Positions 56,215 to 64,000 of a stretch of 64,000 nt of DNA are shown here, piece by piece. The notes under the pieces are model-generated. The model did no database searches and was not told the DNA's origin. It saw only the letters and a list, made by a program, of their open reading frames with translations. The translations under genes and the position numbers were made by a program. How positions within the stretch are numbered: the first letter of the stretch is position 1; each line of letters starts with the position of its first letter. Source of the DNA: Hyphomonas pacifica (lineage in GTDB: Bacteria > Pseudomonadota > Alphaproteobacteria > Caulobacterales > Hyphomonadaceae); the NCBI RefSeq assembly GCF_000682675.1, contig NZ_AWFA01000002.1:1-64000 (forward strand). The letters run 5' to 3'.

Positions 56215-56420
56215 TGGAAGAAGTTTTCCGGACCAATGACATGGTCAAGCTGAGCTATATCGAGCATCTGCTACAGGAAGCCGGTATCCGCTATTTCATT
56301 GCGGATCAGCACATTTCCGCTGTGGAGGGTAATATTGGCGCTTTTCCCCGTCGCGTAATGGTACCGGAAGAGCTGAAGGCTCAGGCTGAGGCTGCCCTCG
56401 CAGAGGTAGAGCGCGGCTAG
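56214..56420 (+). CDS. DUF2007 small signal-transducing protein
   Basis: A 68-residue protein with EVFRTNDMVKLSYIEHLLQEAGI and a C-terminal RRVMVPEELKAQAEAALAEVE, matching the DUF2007 (putative prokaryotic signal-transducing) family. Such domains are found alone or at the end of larger enzymes; the role is unknown. It is locked between two genes by one-base overlaps on each side (TAATG and TAGTG), so all three are probably made from one mRNA. Confidence 0.87.
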   Translation: MEEVFRTNDMVKLSYIEHLLQEAGIRYFIADQHISAVEGNIGAFPRRVMVPEELKAQAEAALAEVERG

Positions 56421-57148
56421 TGCGCGGCATTACAGAGGATACTGTCTATCAGGGGCGGGTGAAACTGTTCCAGCCGGAGAAGGGGTTCCGGGCAGGGACA
56501 GATTCGTTGATGCTGGCGGCTGCGCTGCCGGAAAAACCGCAAGGCCACGCCCTTGAGGTTGGCTGCGGATGCGGCGGCGCGCTGATGACGGCAGCCTTCC
56601 GTTTGCCGGGTGTCACATTCACCGGGATTGATATTGATGATGGCATGTCTTCTCTGGCCAGGCAGGCGGCTGATGCCAACAATTTCACAGACCGCGTAAG
56701 CGTCGAGACGAGCGATGCTGGCCTCTGGGTGCGTGGCAAGGAAAACCGGTTTGATCTCGTCTTCTCCAATCCCCCTTATTTCCAGCCGGGACGCATTACC
56801 GCGCCGGGCGAAGGCAAGCAGGTCGCCTATCTGGAATCCCTCAGCCTGGAGAGCTGGATCAAGGCGATGGCCTTTGCCGCCAGGCCGCGTGCCCCGTTGG
56901 TCATAATCCACCGCGCGGCTGAACTAGCGCGTATCCTGTCCGTCTTTGAGCGTCAGACCGGCGATATTACGGTTCTGCCCATCGCGTCAAAGCAGCGTGA
57001 GGAGGCCCGGCGTGTTCTGGTGCGGGGGCGAAAGGGCCTGAAGCGCGGGCCGGTCAGGCTGCTGGCGCCGTTGGTGACGCATCAGGAAGACGGCACATCC
57101 AGTGCGGCTCTGGAGGCCATTCGGCGCGGCCTGCCGATCGCCTGGTAG
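56420..57148 (+). CDS. trmN6: tRNA1(Val) adenine(37)-N6 methyltransferase (TrmN6/YfiC type)
   Basis: A 242-residue SAM-dependent methyltransferase. It starts with GTG, overlapping the preceding stop (TAGTG). FRAGTDSLMLAAAL, LEVGCGCGGALMTA (SAM loop), TGIDIDDGM and the catalytic NPPYF are in order for the N6-adenine-specific YfiC group. Close relatives methylate A37 of tRNA1(Val). Other N6 methyltransferases share the NPPY, so the assignment rests on the length and the GTDSLMLA start. Confidence 0.87.
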   Translation: MRGITEDTVYQGRVKLFQPEKGFRAGTDSLMLAAALPEKPQGHALEVGCGCGGALMTAAFRLPGVTFTGIDIDDGMSSLARQAADANNFTDRVSVETSDAGLWVRGKENRFDLVFSNPPYFQPGRITAPGEGKQVAYLESLSLESWIKAMAFAARPRAPLVIIHRAAELARILSVFERQTGDITVLPIASKQREEARRVLVRGRKGLKRGPVRLLAPLVTHQEDGTSSAALEAIRRGLPIAW

Positions 57149-57225
57149 CGAATTATCTTGGGCCCTCGGCGATCCGGGCGTATCGTGCGGCATGTGAGCG
57201 TAGGGCGCTTGTAAAGGAGGTGGCC

Positions 57226-57363
57226 ATGTTCGGCCTCTTGTTCTGGGCCTTTCTGATCTTCGGCGTCATTGTCGCCGCCCTTGGCCATGCCGGTTTTTAT
57301 CGGGCGGTGACGGGGCGGGGCAGCGGATCGAATGATAACGAGGAATCCCGCGGCATGTTCTGA
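57226..57363 (+). CDS. 45-residue small membrane protein
   Basis: A very short frame with a perfect AAGGAGG five bases before its ATG. The product begins MFGLLFWAFLIFGVIVAALG, one transmembrane helix, and ends in a polar tail with NDNEESRGMF. It fits between trmN6 and glyQ. No family is recognised. The strong ribosome site and the hydrophobic character are the only evidence, but together they are good. Confidence 0.7.
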   Translation: MFGLLFWAFLIFGVIVAALGHAGFYRAVTGRGSGSNDNEESRGMF

Positions 57364-57436
57364 TCGCATTGCCGCGCTTGCGTCACTCCGCGGCCAGCTG
57401 TAACCCCGCACGGAACCATATTTCCGGATCAGAGCC

Positions 57437-58339
57437 ATGACTGCACCCGAAGCGAAATCCAAACCGAAATCCTTTCAGGACATTATTCTGAGGCTGCAGA
57501 ATTACTGGGCCGCACAGGGCTGCGCGATCCTGCAGCCCTATGACATGGAAGTCGGCGCCGGTACGCTTCACCCGGCAACTGTGCTGCGTGCGCTGGGGCC
57601 CAAGGAATGGCGCGCCGCCTATGTGCAGCCCTCCCGCCGCCCGAAGGATGCGCGCTATGGTGAAAACCCGAACCGTCTTGGCCACTATTATCAGTATCAG
57701 GTGATCCTGAAGCCGAACCCGGCGAATCTGCAAGATCTTTACCTCGAAAGCCTCTACGAGATCGGCATCGAGCCGACGGTGCACGACATCCGTTTCGTGG
57801 AAGACGATTGGGAGAACCCGACCGTCGGGGCCTGGGGCCTCGGCTGGGAAGTCTGGTGCGACGGCATGGAAGTCAGCCAGTACACCTATTTCCAGCAGGT
57901 TGGCGGGCTGGATGTGTTCCCGGTCTCCGGCGAGCTGACCTATGGCCTCGAACGCCTCGCCATGTATGTGTTCGGCGTCGATAATGTCTACGATCTGCCA
58001 TTCAACGATCCGGAAAGCGATGTGCCACTAACCTATGGCGACGTGTTCCTCGAAAACGAGAAACAGCAATCGGCCTTCAATTTCGAGCATTCCGATGTCG
58101 AAATGCTGAAGCGCTGGTTTGCCGATTGCGAGAACCAGTCCAATGCGCTGCGCGAAGCGGGAAAGCCGCTACCGGCCTATGACTACGCCCTCAAAGCGTC
58201 CCACACCTTCAACCTGATCGACGCGCGCGGCGCCATCAGCCCGACCGAGCGTCAGGCCTATATCGCCCGCGTCCGAGACCTCGCCCGCGGCGCTGCGGCC
58301 CAGTGGGCCGAACAGGAAGAGGCCCGGGCGGGCGCTTGA
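57437..58339 (+). CDS. glyQ: Glycyl-tRNA synthetase alpha subunit
   Basis: A 300-residue class II catalytic subunit of the alpha2beta2 enzyme. [31 protein letters not shown] starts the chain; [19 protein letters not shown] and [25 protein letters not shown] segments follow in the expected order. It ends with the conserved [22 protein letters not shown]. Its partner glyS follows 54 bases on. Confidence 0.97.
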   Translation: MTAPEAKSKPKSFQDIILRLQNYWAAQGCAILQPYDMEVGAGTLHPATVLRALGPKEWRAAYVQPSRRPKDARYGENPNRLGHYYQYQVILKPNPANLQDLYLESLYEIGIEPTVHDIRFVEDDWENPTVGAWGLGWEVWCDGMEVSQYTYFQQVGGLDVFPVSGELTYGLERLAMYVFGVDNVYDLPFNDPESDVPLTYGDVFLENEKQQSAFNFEHSDVEMLKRWFADCENQSNALREAGKPLPAYDYALKASHTFNLIDARGAISPTERQAYIARVRDLARGAAAQWAEQEEARAGA

Positions 58340-58393
58340 TCCCCATATTTCACCCCATGAACCGAACACCGAATTCTCAGGCTGGACCCCATA

Positions 58394-60643
58394 ATGGCTG
58401 AGCTGCTTCTTGAAATCTTCTCCGAGGAAATCCCCGCGCGCATGCAGGCGAAGGCCGAGAGCGATCTCGGCGCGGCGCTGGAAAAGGCGCTGGGCGAAGC
58501 GGGCCTCAGCTGGTCTGCGCTGGAGACGGCCTCCGGGCCGCGCCGCCTGACCGTGTTCGTGGACGGCCTGACGGATCGCTCCGCCGATGTGAAGGAAGAG
58601 CGCAAGGGCCCGAAAGTCGGCGCGCCGGAGAAGGCCGTCGAAGGCTTCCTGCGCGGCGCTGGCCTCAGCGACATCAGCCAGGCCGAAGTCCGTTCCGACC
58701 CGAAGAAGGGCGACTTCTATGTCGCCGTGATCGAGACGCCGGGTCGTGATGCGAAAGATATTATTGCAGAAGCCGTTCCGGCTATCATTCGCGGCTTCCA
58801 CTGGCCGAAATCCATGCGCTGGGGCGCGGGAGAGCTGCGCTGGGTGCGTCCGCTGCAGCGCATCACCTGCGTGCTGGACGGGCAGGTCGTGCCCTTCGAT
58901 GTTGATGGCCTGGCCAGCGGCAACGAGACAGAAGGCCACCGCGTGCATGGCCGCGGGCCCTACACCGTCACCGGACGCAAGGATTATGAAGCCCAGCTGA
59001 GCGGCGCAGGTCATGTGAAACTGACGCGCGATGAGCGCCGTCAGGTGATCCTGGACGGCATTGAGAAAGTCTGCGCCGAAGCGAGCCTCGAATGGATTGA
59101 AGACAAGGGCCTTCTGGAAGAGGTTGTAGGCCTCGCCGAATGGCCGGTCGTCGTGCTCGGCAATATGGACCCGGACTTCCTGACCCTGCCGCCGGAAGTG
59201 ATCCAGCTGTCCATGCGCACGCACCAGAAATACTTCGCGGTGAACGACAAGAAGACGGGCAAGCTCGCGCCGAACTTCATTGTCGTGGCGAACATTGACG
59301 CGGCTGATGGCGGCAAGAAGCTGGCCGAGGGCAATTCCCGCGTCCTGTCTGCGCGTCTTGATGATGCGCGCTTCTTCTGGGATCTCGACAAGGCGAAGCC
59401 GCTGGAAGAGATGGCGGAGAAACTGTCCACGATTGCCTTCAAGGCAGAGCTGGGCTCGCTGGGCGACAAGGTTGAGCGCGTGGCGGCGCTGGCCCGCGAA
59501 CTCGCCCCGAAAGTGGGCGCCGATCCGGACCTGGCCGAGCGCGCCGCACGTCTCGCCAAGGCAGACCTCGTGTCGGAAATGGTCGGCGAATTCCCGGAAC
59601 TGCAGGGCGTGATGGGCCGCTATTATGCGCTGGAAGCGGGTGAGCCGGAAGCCGTGGCCGATGCGATCCGCGATCACTACAAGCCGCAGGGCCCGAGCGA
59701 CACTGTGCCAACCGACCCGGTAGGCATCGCCGTCGCCCTCGCCGACAAGCTCGACACGCTGGTCGGCTTCTGGGCGATTGATGAGAAACCGACTGGCTCA
59801 AAAGACCCGTTTGCTCTTCGCAGGGCGGCGCTGGGCGTGGTTCGGATTGTATTGGACAATGGGATTCGACTAAGACTTCGCAGTGAATCTGCGAGTCACT
59901 CTATCCACGTCATTTTGACGATTCTTCAAAATGCGGCTGCAGAACTTGAGAACGGCGATGTCAAAGTTCGCGAGCTCAGAGAACTTGTAAAATCAGGTGC
60001 GTTTGATCGCGCGGAGAAGACTCTTAAAGAAATCAAAGTGCAAGAGTCTCAGCCATCACAGTCGCGCAAAGACAAAGAAATTAACGAGCTGCTTCGGTCG
60101 ACTGAAGGCTGGCACAATGACCTCCTCTCTTTCTTCGCAGACCGCCTGAAGCAATACCTGCGCGACCAAGGCCAGCGCCATGATCTGATCGACGCCGTGT
60201 TCGCGCTCGGTGAGGACGATCTGGTACTCATCACGCGCCGCGTTGAAGCGCTGGGGGCGTTCCTGGATACTGAAGACGGCGCAAACCTGCTCGCAGGCTA
60301 CAAGCGCGCGGCGAACATCCTGCGCGCCGAAGAGAAGAAGGGCGAACTGCCTGAAAACCTCTCCGTCAATGCTGACCTCATCGCCAAGGGCCCGGCAGAG
60401 GAGCAGGCCCTCGCCAAGGCGCTGACCGAGGTCCAGGCCGCCATCGAAACGCCGCTTGAGAAGGAAGACTTCACCGGTGCCATGGCCGAGCTGGCCAAAC
60501 TGCGCGGGCCGGTCGATGCGTTCTTTGAGGGCGTGATGGTGAATGATGACGATGCCGCCGTACGCGCGAATCGCCTCGCTTTGCTCACACAAATCCGCGA
60601 CACGCTGCACCGCGTGGCGGATTTCTCACGGATAGACGGCTGA
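58394..60643 (+). CDS. glyS: Glycyl-tRNA synthetase beta subunit with an unusual insert
   Basis: A 749-residue subunit, longer than the usual 690-700. It begins AELLLEIFSEEIPARMQ, contains HQKYFAV and RDPFALRRAALG-like signatures, and ends with the anticodon-binding HRVADFSRIDG. Between RRAALGVVRIVLDNGIRLRL and EGWHNDLLSFFADRLKQYLR (about residues 490-573) lies a stretch that I do not recognise in GlyS, in frame and without stops. Its bases are about 47% GC by hand count (113 of 240, 59881-60120), against 68% in 59641-59700. So an otherwise normal essential gene carries a foreign-looking in-frame segment. Confidence 0.95.
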   Translation: MAELLLEIFSEEIPARMQAKAESDLGAALEKALGEAGLSWSALETASGPRRLTVFVDGLTDRSADVKEERKGPKVGAPEKAVEGFLRGAGLSDISQAEVRSDPKKGDFYVAVIETPGRDAKDIIAEAVPAIIRGFHWPKSMRWGAGELRWVRPLQRITCVLDGQVVPFDVDGLASGNETEGHRVHGRGPYTVTGRKDYEAQLSGAGHVKLTRDERRQVILDGIEKVCAEASLEWIEDKGLLEEVVGLAEWPVVVLGNMDPDFLTLPPEVIQLSMRTHQKYFAVNDKKTGKLAPNFIVVANIDAADGGKKLAEGNSRVLSARLDDARFFWDLDKAKPLEEMAEKLSTIAFKAELGSLGDKVERVAALARELAPKVGADPDLAERAARLAKADLVSEMVGEFPELQGVMGRYYALEAGEPEAVADAIRDHYKPQGPSDTVPTDPVGIAVALADKLDTLVGFWAIDEKPTGSKDPFALRRAALGVVRIVLDNGIRLRLRSESASHSIHVILTILQNAAAELENGDVKVRELRELVKSGAFDRAEKTLKEIKVQESQPSQSRKDKEINELLRSTEGWHNDLLSFFADRLKQYLRDQGQRHDLIDAVFALGEDDLVLITRRVEALGAFLDTEDGANLLAGYKRAANILRAEEKKGELPENLSVNADLIAKGPAEEQALAKALTEVQAAIETPLEKEDFTGAMAELAKLRGPVDAFFEGVMVNDDDAAVRANRLALLTQIRDTLHRVADFSRIDG

Positions 60644-60683
60644 TCTCGGTTAAGCCCGCAGCGGTGCTGTCCCAGTGTGGAAC

Positions 60684-60758
60684 GGCGCTTTTGCCTGCAA
60701 TAGCGCCAATGTGTCACAAACAACGTTGTCACACCTCCAGTGCCCTATCGGACACTGG
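60684..60758 (+). promoter_or_regulatory. Structured leader before ppdK
   Basis: Two inverted repeats: GGCGCT (60684-60689) with AGCGCC (60702-60707), and CCAGTG (60737-60742) with CACTGG (60753-60758). Between them TGTCACA occurs twice in direct orientation (60712 and 60727). They lie 88-160 bases before the ppdK start, in a place for an operator or leader hairpins. Confidence 0.4.
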
Positions 60759-60845
60759 CCAATGGCGCTGCAATGCAGCATAGGAATTGCAAATCGCCCC
60801 GGGGTAAGCTCAGGGGACACAGACATGTATCGGAAGGCAGAATTC

Positions 60846-63539
60846 ATGGGTGAAGCAGCACTTAAGACCGCAGATGAAACCTGGGTGTATGCTTTTGGTG
60901 GCGGCAGCGCAGATGGCGACGCTTCAATGAAGAACTTGCTGGGCGGCAAGGGCGCAAACCTCGCGGAAATGGCGAAGCTTGGCCTGCCGGTGCCTCCTGG
61001 CTTCACGATCACCACCGCCGTGTGCACGGCGTATTACGAGCTGGACCGGAAATATCCAGACACGCTGGAAGCGCAGGTCGATGCCGCGCTGGAAGCGGTC
61101 GAGAAGGAAACCGGCAAGGGCTTTGGCGATCCGAAAAACCCGCTGCTCGTTTCCGTGCGCTCCGGCGCGCGTGCCTCCATGCCCGGCATGATGGATACGG
61201 TTCTGAACCTCGGCCTCAATGAGGCGGCGGCTGCGGGCCTCGCCAAAAAGGCTGGTGAGCGGTTCGCCTATGATTCCTATCGCCGCTTCATCCAGATGTA
61301 TTCCAATGTCGTGCTGAGCATCAGCCATGACGAGTTCGAGCACATCCTGGACGATTACAAAGACCGTCAGGGCTATGATCTCGACACCGAGATGACGGCC
61401 GATGACTGGAAGAAGATCATCACGCTCTACAAGTCTGCGGTTCAGCACAATCTCGGACGCCCGTTCCCGGATGATCCGAAGGAACAGCTCTGGGGCGCCA
61501 TCACCGCCGTGTTCGGCTCCTGGATGAACGACCGCGCGATCACATATCGCAAGCTGAACGACATTCCGGAAGAATGGGGCACAGCTGTGAACGTTCAGGC
61601 CATGGTGTTCGGCAATCTGGGCGAAACCTCCGCCACCGGCGTGGCCTTTACGCGTGACCCATCCAATGGTGATCCGGTTTTCTATGGCGAATATCTGATC
61701 AATGCGCAGGGCGAAGACGTTGTGGCCGGTATCCGCACGCCGGCGCCGATCTCCCGCGAACGTGCCGACAAGCTCGGCTCCGAAGATGCGCCCCTCGAAG
61801 AGGCCATGCCGGAAGTCTACACCCAGTTGCGCGATGTCGCGAACACGCTGGAGCAACATTATAAGGACATGCAGGATCTGGAGTTCACGGTCGAAGATGG
61901 CCGCCTCTACATGCTGCAGACCCGGAACGGCAAACGTACAGCCGCTGCCGCCCTCAAGATCGCGGTCGACATGGCCCGCGAAGGCCTGGTGACGGAAGAA
62001 GAAGCCGTGCTGCGCCTGGAGCCGTCACAGCTTGACCAGCTGCTGCACCCGACCATTTCCGAAGAGGCCGCGCGCGATGTGATCATCACCGGCCTGCCGG
62101 CCAGCCCCGGTGCAGCCGTTGGTAAGGTCGTGTTCGAATCCGATGAGGCCTGGGATATGGCCGAGAAAGGCGAAGACGTTATTCTCGTGCGGATCGAGAC
62201 CAGCCCGGAAGACATCAAGGGCATGCACGCTTCCCGCGCCATCGTGACAGCGCGCGGCGGCATGACCAGCCACGCCGCCGTTGTGGCGCGCGGCATGGGC
62301 CGTCCTTGCGTCTGCGGTGCCGGTGGCCTGCAGATCGACAGCAAGAATGGCGTATTCCGCGTCATGGGCCGTGAAGTGAAAAAGGGTGACATTATCACCG
62401 TGGATGGCGCGACCGGTCAGGTGATGCTGGGCGCTGTTGAGATGGTGCAGCCAGACCTCTCCGGCGATTTCGGCCTGCTGATGGAATGGGCCGACAAGGC
62501 CCGTAAACTGAAAGTGCGGGCGAATGCGGAAACACCGCTCGATACGCGCACAGCTGTTGAATTCGGCGCAGAAGGCGTCGGCCTTTGCCGCACAGAGCAC
62601 ATGTTCTTTGAAGCAGAGCGTATCCCGGAAGTGCGCGCCATGATCCTGGCGGAGAATGAATCCGGCCGCCGTGCCGCGCTGGACAAATTGCTGCCGATGC
62701 AACGGAGCGATTTCGAGGAGATCTTCCGCATTCTGGAAGACCGCCCGGCCACGATCCGCCTGCTGGACCCGCCGCTTCATGAATTCCTGCCTCACACCGA
62801 TGAGGACATGGAAGATGTCGCCAAGGCTTCTGGGGTCAGCGTTGACGTTCTACGCCAGCGCGCCGGGGAACTGCACGAGAGCAACCCGATGCTGGGCCAC
62901 CGTGGCTGCCGCTTGGGCATCACCTATCCTGAAATCTATGAGATGCAGGCCCGCGCCATCTTCGAAGCTGCTGTGAAAGTGGCTGGCGAAACAGGCCGTA
63001 AGCCGATCCCGGAAGTCATGATCCCGCTTGTCGCGACCCATAAGGAACTCGCCATTCTGAAAGCGGTGGTGGATGATGTGGCCAAGTCTGTCTTCGAAGA
63101 GACCGGTGTGACCCTGGACTATATGGTCGGCACGATGATCGAGCTGCCGCGCGCTGCGCTGCAGGCCGGTGAGATCGCCCAGTCAGCGGCCTTCTTCTCC
63201 TTCGGGACGAATGATCTGACGCAAACCACGCTGGGCATCTCGCGCGATGATGCCGGGCGCTTCCTGAAAGTCTATGAGGACAAGGGAATTTACGAAAAAG
63301 ACCCCTTTGTGACCCTCGATCAGGTGGGTGTTGGTGAGTTGGTTCGTATGGCTGCGGAACGTGGCCGCAGCACCCGTCCGGGCATCAAGCTCGGGATTTG
63401 CGGAGAGCATGGCGGTGATCCGGCATCCATTAATTTCTGCCACCGCACGGGCCTCGATTATGTGTCCTGCTCGCCCTACCGGGTGCCGATTGCGCGTCTC
63501 GCAGCGGCACATGCGGCCCTTAAGGAATCGCACAAATAG
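60846..63539 (+). CDS. ppdK: Pyruvate phosphate dikinase
   Basis: An 897-residue enzyme that interconverts pyruvate and phosphoenolpyruvate. The ATP-binding domain has WVYAFGGGSADGD and LLGGKGANLAEMAKLGLPVPPGFTITT. The phosphate-carrying His lies in GGMTSHAAVVARGMGRPCVCGAG. The PEP barrel has GLCRTEHMFF, and CGEHGGDPASINFC holds the catalytic Cys. The frame extends upstream to 60675, but the start at 60846 (or 60825) suits the family. In this setting it likely serves gluconeogenesis from acids burned by beta-oxidation. Confidence 0.97.
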   Translation: MGEAALKTADETWVYAFGGGSADGDASMKNLLGGKGANLAEMAKLGLPVPPGFTITTAVCTAYYELDRKYPDTLEAQVDAALEAVEKETGKGFGDPKNPLLVSVRSGARASMPGMMDTVLNLGLNEAAAAGLAKKAGERFAYDSYRRFIQMYSNVVLSISHDEFEHILDDYKDRQGYDLDTEMTADDWKKIITLYKSAVQHNLGRPFPDDPKEQLWGAITAVFGSWMNDRAITYRKLNDIPEEWGTAVNVQAMVFGNLGETSATGVAFTRDPSNGDPVFYGEYLINAQGEDVVAGIRTPAPISRERADKLGSEDAPLEEAMPEVYTQLRDVANTLEQHYKDMQDLEFTVEDGRLYMLQTRNGKRTAAAALKIAVDMAREGLVTEEEAVLRLEPSQLDQLLHPTISEEAARDVIITGLPASPGAAVGKVVFESDEAWDMAEKGEDVILVRIETSPEDIKGMHASRAIVTARGGMTSHAAVVARGMGRPCVCGAGGLQIDSKNGVFRVMGREVKKGDIITVDGATGQVMLGAVEMVQPDLSGDFGLLMEWADKARKLKVRANAETPLDTRTAVEFGAEGVGLCRTEHMFFEAERIPEVRAMILAENESGRRAALDKLLPMQRSDFEEIFRILEDRPATIRLLDPPLHEFLPHTDEDMEDVAKASGVSVDVLRQRAGELHESNPMLGHRGCRLGITYPEIYEMQARAIFEAAVKVAGETGRKPIPEVMIPLVATHKELAILKAVVDDVAKSVFEETGVTLDYMVGTMIELPRAALQAGEIAQSAAFFSFGTNDLTQTTLGISRDDAGRFLKVYEDKGIYEKDPFVTLDQVGVGELVRMAAERGRSTRPGIKLGICGEHGGDPASINFCHRTGLDYVSCSPYRVPIARLAAAHAALKESHK

Positions 63540-63883
63540 GCATCCAGGCGCTCGAATCGGCAGTATTTGAGTGTTGTATTTTGACCACACGAGTGTTTTT
63601 GCAGTGCGTCAAAATTCGTAAAAATTGAGGAAATATTCCTCGAAAATACAATATACTGGGCGTCACCTTGTGAGGTGACGCCTTTATTTATGAAATTCGC
63701 GTAATTGCATTCTGACAGAAATGTCACTCCCCGAACTGGCGAGCTTCTTGCTAGTTAGCGCGTGGGATGCATATCCCCAGTGCAGATGGGGTGAAAACCA
63801 CCTCGAAAGTTAACAAGTCAAACCAAAAACACCCGGGTCATAGTGACGGAAGATATCGTCTGCCGGGGGATTGGGGAGCGGTG
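63540..63883. other. AT-richer intergenic stretch
   Basis: 344 bases between ppdK and the last gene, clearly richer in A and T than the rest. It holds a terminator (63659-63690) and a short hairpin CCCCA-GTGCAGA-TGGGG at 63775-63791. No coding frame with a ribosome site was found. Confidence 0.5.
63659..63690 (+). terminator. Rho-independent terminator after ppdK
   Basis: GGCGTCACCT (63659-63668) and AGGTGACGCC (63673-63682) form a perfect 10-bp stem with a TGTG loop, followed by TTTATTTAT. It lies 119 bases past the ppdK stop. Confidence 0.85.
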
Positions 63884-64000
63884 ATGTTAAGGGTTCTTCA
63901 ACCACGAAGGGCGACGCTGTCGTCAATGCGTGGGCTCCAAGGGCAGCTCAAGCGTTGGTGGATGGCTATGACGAACGAAGAGCAGCGAGATATAATCGTG
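63884..64000 (+). CDS. Start of an unidentified gene (cut by window end)
   Basis: An open frame of 39 codons running to the end of the window, with GGGGAG about six bases upstream and a GTG directly before the ATG. The visible part begins MLRVLQPRRATLSS and is basic, followed by LKRWWMAMTNEEQRDIIV. This is too little to name a family. Its start follows an AT-richer region with a hairpin, so it probably has its own promoter. Confidence 0.5.
   Translation, partial: MLRVLQPRRATLSSMRGLQGQLKRWWMAMTNEEQRDIIV

Overview
The window looks like a piece of an alphaproteobacterial chromosome, most likely from a dimorphic or prosthecate lineage such as Hyphomonadaceae or another Caulobacter relative. The evidence is indirect but consistent: high GC, a PodJ-type polarity protein, a CtrA-type TTAA-N7-TTAA box and GANTC sites in front of it, a SAM-II riboswitch before metA, DUF2093, a CC0125/CC1285-type lipoprotein, an RNase E with an acidic insert in its S1 domain, and a split glycine decarboxylase (gcvPA/gcvPB). 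Almost everything is core chromosome. I see no insertion sequence, integrase, prophage, CRISPR array or defence cluster.

Layout. 1-6 kb: the end of an acyl-CoA dehydrogenase gene, ttcA, an HTH plus two-helix membrane protein, a GIY-YIG protein, rnhB, a quinone oxidoreductase, a glycerate-kinase-like gene and an unknown protein. 6-12 kb: an M23 lipoprotein coupled to DUF2093, divergent from recA, then alaS and a GNAT gene. 12-16 kb: SAM-II riboswitch and metA, then a reductase and a MATE pump on the other strand, and tRNA-Pro(CGG) with its terminator. 16-19 kb: a minus-strand run of GST, GFA, trhO and ispH. 19-25 kb: a lipoprotein, argS, then three membrane or envelope genes of unknown role. 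25-30 kb: a tandem glycine riboswitch and gcvT-gcvH-gcvPA-gcvPB. 30-38 kb: an acyltransferase, a small membrane protein, a pair of amidohydrolase-fold proteins (one without its metal ligands), and the large podJ gene. 38-46 kb: a beta-oxidation cluster (MerR regulator, two acyl-CoA dehydrogenases, thioesterase, thiolase, FadJ-type fusion) ending in a strong terminator. 46-57 kb: a lipoprotein, rne, a cell-wall amidase, a TPR lipoprotein, ispE, a MraY/WecA-family transferase, a polyprenyl synthase, a lipoprotein, DUF2007 and trmN6. 57-64 kb: a 45-residue membrane protein, glyQ, glyS with a compositionally odd insert, ppdK and the start of an unidentified gene.

Metabolically the window links methionine and glycine/one-carbon metabolism, each under its own riboswitch, with fatty or branched-chain acid oxidation under a LiuR-like regulator, isoprenoid supply (ispH, ispE, polyprenyl synthase), envelope growth and translation. 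The strongest points for a second look are the low-GC in-frame insert in glyS, the amidohydrolase pair with a dead partner, the podJ control region, the paired ACGT operators of the beta-oxidation cluster with an apparently leaderless regulator mRNA, and the structured leader before ppdK. I did not find a clearly new multi-gene system; the nearest candidate is the three-gene membrane cluster at 21.7-25.0 kb.
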